From DASXUC01 sp036004445 (GTDB lineage Bacteria; Sysuimicrobiota; Sysuimicrobiia; Sysuimicrobiales; Kaftiobacteriaceae), in NCBI GenBank assembly GCA_036004445.1, contig DASYRL010000079.1:1-37134 (forward strand): 37,134 nt of DNA. Direction: 5' to 3'. The notes beneath the pieces are model-generated. The model was not told the DNA's origin. It ran no database searches and saw only the letters and a list, made by a program, of their open reading frames with translations. The position numbers were made by a program, and so were the translations under genes. Positions 31,184 through 37,134 of the stretch are shown here, in pieces. Numbering within the stretch: the stretch's first letter is position 1; each line of letters opens with the position of its first letter.

Positions 31184-32449
31184 TCACGCCGTCACCCCCA
31201 CGTCGCAGGCCCCCGTGCGGATGTGATGTTCGTATTCGCCGCGGAAGAAACGCAGCGACGCATTCAGGCTCGGGGGCACGCTCTCGCCCAGCGGGCAGAA
31301 GCACGTGCCCATCATCCCGCGGGCCACGCCCGCCAGGAGATCAAGGTCCTCCATGCGGCCACGTCCGTGCAGGATGCGCTCAAACACCTGGGACAGCCAG
31401 ATCGTCCCCTCGCGGCAGGGGGTGCACTTGCCGCACGACTCGTCGCGGTAGAATTCCACCGTTCGCGCCACGATCTCCACGATGCAGGTCGTCTCGTCCA
31501 TCACCATCAGCGCCGCCGATCCGAGCATCGATCCAGGCACGTCCAGTTTGGCCAGCGCGTCATAGTCCATCGGCGTATCCAGATAGGCCGGGGTCAGCAG
31601 CGCCGAGGACGATCCCCCGGGGAAGCAGGCCTTGAACACCCGGCCGCCGCGCATCCCGCCGGCGGCGGCGATCGCCCCGCGGATGGTTGTCCCCAGCGGC
31701 AGCTCGTAGACACCGGGGGTCGTCACGTGGCCGCTGATTGAAACGAGGATCGGGGTCCCCTGCTCCCGGTACCACGCCGCGCCGCGCGCGAGAATCCAGG
31801 CCACGTGGCACAGCGTCTCCACGTTGTTCACCGCGGTCGGCTTCATGTACAGTCCCTTCACCGCCGGATAGAACGGCGGTTTCAACCGTGGCAGCGCGCG
31901 CCGGCCCTCCAGCGACTCCAGCAGCGCTGTCTCTTCGCCGGCGATGTAGGCGCCGGCGCCGGTGGCCAGCACGACGTCGAGATCGAACCCCGTCCCCTGA
32001 ATGCCGCGGCCCAACCAGCCGGCTTCGTAGGCCTGCGCAATGGCCCGTTCCAGCAGGTCGCGGGCCCGGTAGAACTCCCGCCGCAGGTAGACAAACGCCT
32101 GGTGCGCCCCGATGGCGTAGCTGCCGATGGCGATGCCCTCGAGCAAGCGGTGCGGGTCACCCTCCAGCAGCGTGCGGTCTTTGAACGTGCCCGGCTCACC
32201 TTCGTCCGCGTTCACCACCAGGTACCTGATGACGCTCGGATCGGGAGGGATGAACTTCCACTTGCGCCCCGTCGGGAATCCCGCGCCGCCGCGGCCGCGC
32301 AGTCCGGACTTGTCGACTTCGTCGATAACCTCGGCGGGCGGCATGGCCAGCGCCTTGCGGAGACCCTCGTAGCCGCCGCGGGCGAGGTAGCCCCGCAGGT
32401 CGGCCGGGTCGGGCTCATGGATGTGTTTGAGAAGGAAGGGTTCCGGCAT
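31184..32449 (-). CDS. nuoF: NADH-quinone oxidoreductase subunit F (NADH- and FMN-binding)
   Basis: 421-residue subunit where NADH reduces FMN. GRGGAGFPTGRKWKF (52-66) is the NADH/FMN site, GAGAYIAGEETALL (164-177) the glycine-rich nucleotide region, and ESCGKCTPCREG (337-348) with Cys385 (GTCFCPLG) binds the N3 [4Fe-4S] cluster. Normal length. It starts 2 nt after the nuoE stop codon region. Confidence 0.96.
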   Translation of the reverse strand: MPEPFLLKHIHEPDPADLRGYLARGGYEGLRKALAMPPAEVIDEVDKSGLRGRGGAGFPTGRKWKFIPPDPSVIRYLVVNADEGEPGTFKDRTLLEGDPHRLLEGIAIGSYAIGAHQAFVYLRREFYRARDLLERAIAQAYEAGWLGRGIQGTGFDLDVVLATGAGAYIAGEETALLESLEGRRALPRLKPPFYPAVKGLYMKPTAVNNVETLCHVAWILARGAAWYREQGTPILVSISGHVTTPGVYELPLGTTIRGAIAAAGGMRGGRVFKACFPGGSSSALLTPAYLDTPMDYDALAKLDVPGSMLGSAALMVMDETTCIVEIVARTVEFYRDESCGKCTPCREGTIWLSQVFERILHGRGRMEDLDLLAGVARGMMGTCFCPLGESVPPSLNASLRFFRGEYEHHIRTGACDVGVTA

Positions 32450-32451
32450 AA

Positions 32452-32960
32452 CTACGGGGTCCGGGGTTCGGCGTCCGGGGTCCGGTGCTCGTGATAGCGC
32501 ATCAGGAGCGCGTCAACCTTCTCAGGCGTCAGCCTGCCGTGGCGGTCTGTGCCGACCAGCATCACCGGCGCCTCTTCGCAGGCGGCCAGACACTCCGCGG
32601 TGCGCAGGGTGAAGCGGCCGTCGGCGGTGGTCCCTCCGACGTCGATGCCCAACGCTCGCCGCAGGTGGCGCAGGACCCCGCCGCATCCTTCGAGCGTGCA
32701 CGAAATATTCGTGCAAACCTGGACCACGTAGCGGCCGACCGGCTTGAAGAAGAACAGGTGGTAGAACGAGGCAACGGAGGCCACCTCGCTGACCGGCAGT
32801 CCCAAGACCGCGGCCACGTCCTCGATCACCTCCGGCGGCAGGTAGCCCGCTTCGTCCTGGGCCACGAACAAGGCGCCCAGGAGGGCGGACTGGGACTGCG
32901 GAAACTGGGACATCAGGCTGCGGATTTCGGACTTTGCGTTGTCGGAGAGACGCGGCGGGG

Positions 32961-32964
<4 letters not shown>
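32452..32964 (-). CDS. nuoE: NADH-quinone oxidoreductase subunit E ([2Fe-2S])
   Basis: 170-residue thioredoxin-fold subunit with the N1a [2Fe-2S] ligands Cys84 and Cys89 (VCTNISC) and Cys125 and Cys129 (ECLAAC). The family ends near residue 158 (ALLMRYHEH); the last 12 residues, RTPDAEPRTP, are encoded by a heptad array. Its ATG overlaps the nuoD stop (ATGA). Confidence 0.95.
32456..32490. repeat. Heptad array at the nuoE 3' end
   Basis: Five units (GGGGTCC, GGGGTTC, GGCGTCC, GGGGTCC, GGTGCTC) with exact 7-nt period. They code the NuoE tail and end 7 nt from the nuoF ATG. Related by sequence to the array inside nuoG. Confidence 0.82.
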
Positions 32965-34139
<1,175 letters not shown>

Positions 34140-34184
34140 CGGATGATCTCAGTGGCGGCGATCCGGAACATCTCACGGCAGCGT

Positions 34185-34700
34185 TCAGGATTGCCGGGGT
34201 GGCGTCTTCGGAATGATCCGGCTGGGGACCTTCGGCGTGTGCCCGATGAACTGCACCGGCTCTTCGACCAGCGGGAAATCCTTGCGCAGCGGGTGGCCCT
34301 CCCAGTCGTCCGGCATCAGGATGCGCTTGAGATCGGGGTGGCCGTCGAACCGGATCCCGAACAGATCGAAGATTTCGCGCTCCAGCCAGTTCGCCGCCGG
34401 CCACACGGGCGTCGCCGATGGCACCGCGGCATCCGGAGCCGTCCGGACCTTCAGCCGCAGGCGGGTCCGTGCGTCCGGCGCCGTCAGTTGGTATACCACC
34501 TCAAAGCGGGGCTCTGCGGGATGACGATCCACCGCGGTCAGATCCGTGAGCAGGACGAATCCAGCCGCCTGCGCGAGCCGGAGGGCGTCGAGGATGCGGC
34601 CCACAGGGAGGACCAGCGTGGTCTCGCCGCGGAACTCCTGATGCTCCGCCACGTCGGGCGCAAGCGCCTCAGCCACCGTCCGCACCAGGTCGGCCGCCAT
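34185..34700 (-). CDS. nuoC: NADH-quinone oxidoreductase subunit C
   Basis: 171-residue peripheral subunit. ANWLEREIFDLFGIRFDGH and RILMPDDWEGHPLRKDFPL are the NuoC signatures. The start at 34700 is set by the family N-terminus (MAADLVRTVAEAL) and overlap with the nuoB stop (TGATG). NuoC and NuoD are separate here, not fused as in E. coli. Confidence 0.95.
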   Translation of the reverse strand: MAADLVRTVAEALAPDVAEHQEFRGETTLVLPVGRILDALRLAQAAGFVLLTDLTAVDRHPAEPRFEVVYQLTAPDARTRLRLKVRTAPDAAVPSATPVWPAANWLEREIFDLFGIRFDGHPDLKRILMPDDWEGHPLRKDFPLVEEPVQFIGHTPKVPSRIIPKTPPRQS

Positions 34701-35284
34701 CACGGGGTCCCGGGCCTCGGGATTCGGGCCTCGGGCCTCGTCAGATTGGGTTTCGCCACTTCTGTTCGGCCGCGTGCCCCGGGGCCGGCGGCGATCAACT
34801 CCTGCAGCTTCAGGTACCCGTCGAGCAGCGCCTCCGGGCGCGGCGGGCATCCGGCCACGTATACGTCCACGGGCACCAGCTTGTCGACGCCTTGGACCAG
34901 GGCGTAGTTGTTGAACACGCCGCCGCAGCTGGCGCAGTCGCCCATCGACAGAACCCACTTCGGCTCCAGCATCTGCTCGTAAATGTGCTGCAGCACCGGC
35001 GCCATCTTCTGCGACACCCGGCCGGAAACGATCAACATGTCGGCCTGCCGGGGCGACGCGCGGAACAGCTCGCTGCCGAACCGCGAGAGGTCGAACCGAG
35101 CCGCGGCAGCGGACATCATCTCGATGGCGCAGCACGCAAGGCCGAACTGGGCGGGCCAGATCGAGTTCTTGCGCGCCCACGAGACGAACCGGTCGACCGT
35201 CGTCGTCAGGAAATTCCCTTCCAGGGCCTGGAGGTCCGCTTCGGTCACATCGTGCGGGAAGCGGGCGCGGCTGATCACTGCCAT
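34700..35284 (-). CDS. nuoB: NADH-quinone oxidoreductase subunit B ([4Fe-4S] N2)
   Basis: 194-residue subunit holding the terminal N2 cluster, with ligands Cys51-Cys52 (GLACCAIE), Cys117 (MGDCASCGG) and Cys146 (AGCPPRPEA). The ATG at 35284 gives the normal N-terminus and overlaps nuoA by 10 nt. The last about 15 residues (NLTRPEARIPRPGTP) come from a heptad array and extend beyond the usual end, while keeping the stop-start overlap with nuoC. Confidence 0.95.
   Translation of the reverse strand: MAVISRARFPHDVTEADLQALEGNFLTTTVDRFVSWARKNSIWPAQFGLACCAIEMMSAAAARFDLSRFGSELFRASPRQADMLIVSGRVSQKMAPVLQHIYEQMLEPKWVLSMGDCASCGGVFNNYALVQGVDKLVPVDVYVAGCPPRPEALLDGYLKLQELIAAGPGARGRTEVAKPNLTRPEARIPRPGTP
34711..34738. 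repeat. Heptad array at the nuoB 3' end
   Basis: Four units (CGGGCCT, CGGGATT, CGGGCCT, CGGGCCT), preceded by the related GGGTCC. It codes residues about 183-192 of NuoB. Confidence 0.85.
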
Positions 35285-35628
35285 TCCAGCGCTCCCCTCC
35301 GCCAAGCGTAGACGTAGCCGATGCCCAATACGCCGATGAACGTCAGCATCTCGGCGAGGCCGAATCGCCCGAGCTCCCTGGCGATGACCGCCCACGGGTA
35401 CATGAACACCGCCTCGATGTCGAAGAGCAGGAACAGCATCGCGATGAGGTAGTAGCGGATCGGCACGCGCTCGCGCGCGGATCCCACCGGCCACACGCCG
35501 GATTCATACGGCGCCCCCTTTTCGGGCGTCGGCTTGCGCCCACCGAGAAGCGCGTGTGCGCCCAGCAGCAGCGCGGTCAGGGCAGCGGCCAGCGCGAAAT
35601 GTACGAAGATGGGGAGATAGCCGGTCAC
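35275..35628 (-). CDS. nuoA: NADH-quinone oxidoreductase subunit A
   Basis: 117-residue, three-span membrane subunit. PYESGVWPVGSARERVPIRYY and LLFDIEAVFMYPWA are the NuoA signatures, including the conserved Asp/Glu pair in span 2. The start is a GTG at 35628; a 4-codon ATG-TGA frame overlaps it directly upstream and no Shine-Dalgarno is visible. First gene of the nuo operon. Confidence 0.95.
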   Translation of the reverse strand: MTGYLPIFVHFALAAALTALLLGAHALLGGRKPTPEKGAPYESGVWPVGSARERVPIRYYLIAMLFLLFDIEAVFMYPWAVIARELGRFGLAEMLTFIGVLGIGYVYAWRRGALEWQ

Positions 35629-35740
35629 GCTGTTTTCATTCGAGGCCGACGGTCCGAGAGCCTACTGCACATGAGGCAAGTCTTCACCTTGACGCGAAAC
35701 GGCTGAAAACCCTGCACGTGAAGATTTGACCCTATCGGCC
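35629..35740 (-). promoter_or_regulatory. Upstream region of the nuo operon
   Basis: 112 bp between iscS and nuoA. An inverted repeat TCTTCAC (35681-35687) and GTGAAGA (35718-35724) with a 30-nt spacer is the only clear structure and may be a regulator site or attenuator. I could not find a convincing -35/-10 pair. The nuo promoter, if separate from iscS, should lie here. Confidence 0.35.
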
Positions 35741-36928
35741 TTAGCGAACTACGGCCGACGACTTCAGCGGCTGTCGGAGGTCGGCGACGATCCCGGGGAT
35801 GACCTCGAGGAGGTAGTCCGCGTCGGCGTCGGTGGTCCAGCGCCCCAGCGTGAGGCGGATGGTCCCCGCGGCGACCTCCGGCGGCAGCCCAATCGCCCGC
35901 AGCACGTGAGACGGCTCCAGGCTCCCCGACGTGCACGCCGACCCGCTGGACGCCGCCACGCCTTGGAAATCCAGCGCCATCAGCAGCGATTCGCTGTCGG
36001 TTCCTTCGAAGGAGACGTTCACCGTCCCGGGCAGGCGCTGCTCCGGATGTCCGTTGTCGTGGGTGCCGTCCAGCCGCCGCAGCCCGTCGCGTAGCCGGTC
36101 CCGCAGCTTCCGCAGGCGCGCGGCCTCCTCATCCATGCCGGCCGCGGCGATCTCAAGGGCGGCGCCGAACCCCACGATCAGCGGCACGGCTTCCGTCCCG
36201 CCACGACGGTTCCGTTCATGCGAGCCGCCGTGCTGGATGCGGCTGAGGCGCGTTCCCTTGCGGATATAGAGAGCCCCCACTCCCTTGGGGCCGTAGCGCT
36301 TGTGCGCCGACATCGACAGCAGGTCGACCGACAGGTCGTCGGCCCGCACGGGCAGCAGTCCCACCGACTGGGTGGCGTCGGTGTGCATCAGGACCCCGCG
36401 CTCCCGCACCGCGCGTCCGATCTCGGCGACGGGTTCGAGAGTCCCGATCTCGTTGTTCGCGTGCATGACCGACACCAGGATCGTATCCTCGCGCAGCGCC
36501 CGGATCACGTCGCCGGGATCGACCATCCCGAACCGGTCGACCGGCACGTAGGTCACCTCGAACCCGCGGGACTCGAGGAACCGGCATGGCTCCAGCACGG
36601 CGTGATGCTCGACGGTGGTGGTCACGATGTGGCGCCCCAGTTCCTCGTTGGCGTATGCCGCGCCGATCACCGCGAAGTTATCGGCTTCGGTCGCCCCGCT
36701 TGTAAAGACGATCTCCTGGGGTTTGGCTCCGATGGTCCGGGCCACGACGGCGCGCGCGGTATCCACGCCCTCGCGGGCATCCTGGCCGAACTGGTGGACG
36801 CTGCTCGCGTTGCCGAACCGGTCGGTGAAGTAGGGCAGCATAGCGTCGACGACCCGCGGGTCGACCGGCGTGGTGGCCGCGTAGTCGGCGTAAATGCGCC
36901 TGCTGTCCGTTCTTCGTTCCTCGTTCAT
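35741..36928 (-). CDS. iscS: Cysteine desulfurase, IscS/NifS family
   Basis: 395-residue PLP enzyme that removes sulfur from cysteine to a protein persulfide, for Fe-S clusters and possibly for selenium or thiocarboxylate pathways. YADYAATTPVDPRV (13-26) is the N-terminal signature, Lys210 (SAHKRYGPKG) binds PLP and Cys332 in GSACTSG is the persulfide-forming cysteine on the longer group-I type loop. iscU is not present in the window. The only plausible ATG lies inside a heptad array, so the first residues (NEERRTD) are repeat-encoded; ATT at codon 12 would be the alternative. Adjacent to nuo, which needs eight or more clusters. Confidence 0.95.
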   Translation of the reverse strand: MNEERRTDSRRIYADYAATTPVDPRVVDAMLPYFTDRFGNASSVHQFGQDAREGVDTARAVVARTIGAKPQEIVFTSGATEADNFAVIGAAYANEELGRHIVTTTVEHHAVLEPCRFLESRGFEVTYVPVDRFGMVDPGDVIRALREDTILVSVMHANNEIGTLEPVAEIGRAVRERGVLMHTDATQSVGLLPVRADDLSVDLLSMSAHKRYGPKGVGALYIRKGTRLSRIQHGGSHERNRRGGTEAVPLIVGFGAALEIAAAGMDEEAARLRKLRDRLRDGLRRLDGTHDNGHPEQRLPGTVNVSFEGTDSESLLMALDFQGVAASSGSACTSGSLEPSHVLRAIGLPPEVAAGTIRLTLGRWTTDADADYLLEVIPGIVADLRQPLKSSAVVR

Positions 36929-36976
36929 GGTTCAGCGAAGGTCATGACGAACGGAGAACGACGAACGATGAACGTC
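36908..36976. repeat. Inverted heptad pair over the iscS start
   Basis: 36908-36935 has CGTTCTT, CGTTCCT, CGTTCAT, GGTTCAG; 36949-36976 has GAACGGA, GAACGAC, GAACGAT, GAACGTC, separated by 13 nt. CGTTC and GAACG cores pair in nearly every heptad. The iscS ATG (36926-36928) is in the first arm; the stop of the next gene upstream is at the far end of the second. Same family as the pair at 21.15 kb. Confidence 0.9.
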
Positions 36977-37134
36977 AGTTGAAGGCCAGCGCAAGGGGGG
37001 CGCGTTGCCGCCTGCGGGTACCGGCCGGCATTGGCAGCACCGCAGGCGGCGTGCGCGGGGTGAGGTGCAGTCTGACGTCGCGCAGCCGGATGCGGCGGCG
37101 CGTGACCAGATAGCGGATTTCCTGGAGCCGTTCC
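36975..37134 (-). CDS. C-terminal part of an unrecognised protein, 5' end beyond the window
   Basis: The minus-strand frame open from the right edge runs 52 codons to a TGA at 36975-36977. Its product, reading ERLQEIRYLVTRRRIRLRDV and ending PLALAFN, is Arg-rich. Codons end mostly in G or C, as in the genuine genes here, which supports coding. I do not recognise the family from so short a segment. The stop falls in the last heptad of the array over iscS, consistent with arrays sitting at gene ends. Confidence 0.55.
   Translation of the reverse strand, partial: ERLQEIRYLVTRRRIRLRDVRLHLTPRTPPAVLPMPAGTRRRQRAPLALAFN

Noticed and set aside
28483..31635. Very long plus-strand open frame opposite nuoG and nuoF (also 1454-3166, 4045-5148, 21167-22498, 24071-25774)
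   Set aside because: These lie antisense to confidently identified genes and give Arg/Gly/Pro/His-rich low-complexity products with no family features; they are expected shadows in GC-rich DNA.

Overview
The window is 37.1 kb of GC-rich bacterial DNA, almost gap-free. It reads as a chromosome segment of a respiring, probably uncultured bacterium. It carries a complete 14-subunit NADH:quinone oxidoreductase, an ETF:quinone oxidoreductase pair (FixC/FixX), an acyl-CoA dehydrogenase, iron uptake under a Fur-family regulator, and sulfur and lipoate metabolism. I see no phage, transposase, rRNA, tRNA or CRISPR. The sequence does not fix a phylum; a deep-branching GC-rich lineage (Armatimonadota/CSP1-3-like, Chloroflexota, NC10 and similar) would fit. 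Shine-Dalgarno sequences are patchy: strong before the TrpB-like gene and a 21-codon gene, absent before many others. At least one start looks leaderless.

Layout. 1-5.9 kb (minus strand): a six-gene run futA-futB-futC-lipB-metB-cysO-like, combining ferric iron import with lipoyl transfer, methionine/cysteine PLP chemistry and a ubiquitin-like sulfur carrier cut by the left edge. 6.0-6.4 kb (plus): a Fur-family regulator divergent from futA. 6.5-14.9 kb (minus): TrpB-like synthase, an ABC-class predicted ATPase, acyl-CoA dehydrogenase, M20 peptidase, S41 protease, CcdA, and a TlpA-type thioredoxin in which an in-frame TGA replaces the first Cys of the WCxxC site, so a probable selenoprotein. 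14.9-17.7 kb (minus): AlaX-type editing protein, Fpg/Nei-type glycosylase and SAM hydroxide adenosyltransferase with overlapping ends. 17.7-19.4 kb: a 21-codon membrane microprotein (plus), YjjX NTPase (minus) and lgt (plus). 19.4-35.6 kb (minus): nuoABCDEFGHIJKLMN followed by fixC and fixX. Together these would feed electrons from NADH and from ETF (acyl-CoA oxidation) into the quinone pool. 35.7-36.9 kb: an IscS/NifS cysteine desulfurase, a logical partner for the many Fe-S clusters of Nuo. The right edge holds the C-terminus of an unrecognised gene.

The most unusual feature is a dispersed set of short tandem arrays at about fifteen places from 7.9 kb to 37.0 kb. The period is usually 7 nt (sometimes 8 or 9) and a TC (GA on the other strand) recurs at a nearly fixed phase in each unit. 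Unit sequences differ between loci but fall into a few families shared by distant loci. About half of the arrays are paired in inverted orientation, TC...GA. They fill many gene junctions and run into reading frames: they form the C-terminal tails of NuoM, NuoE, NuoB, Lgt, the acyl-CoA dehydrogenase and the M20 peptidase, the first codons of iscS, and an in-frame internal segment of about 25 residues in NuoG. The period recalls the heptameric STRR repeats of filamentous cyanobacteria. I regard the arrays and the putative Sec-thioredoxin as the two things most worth following up.
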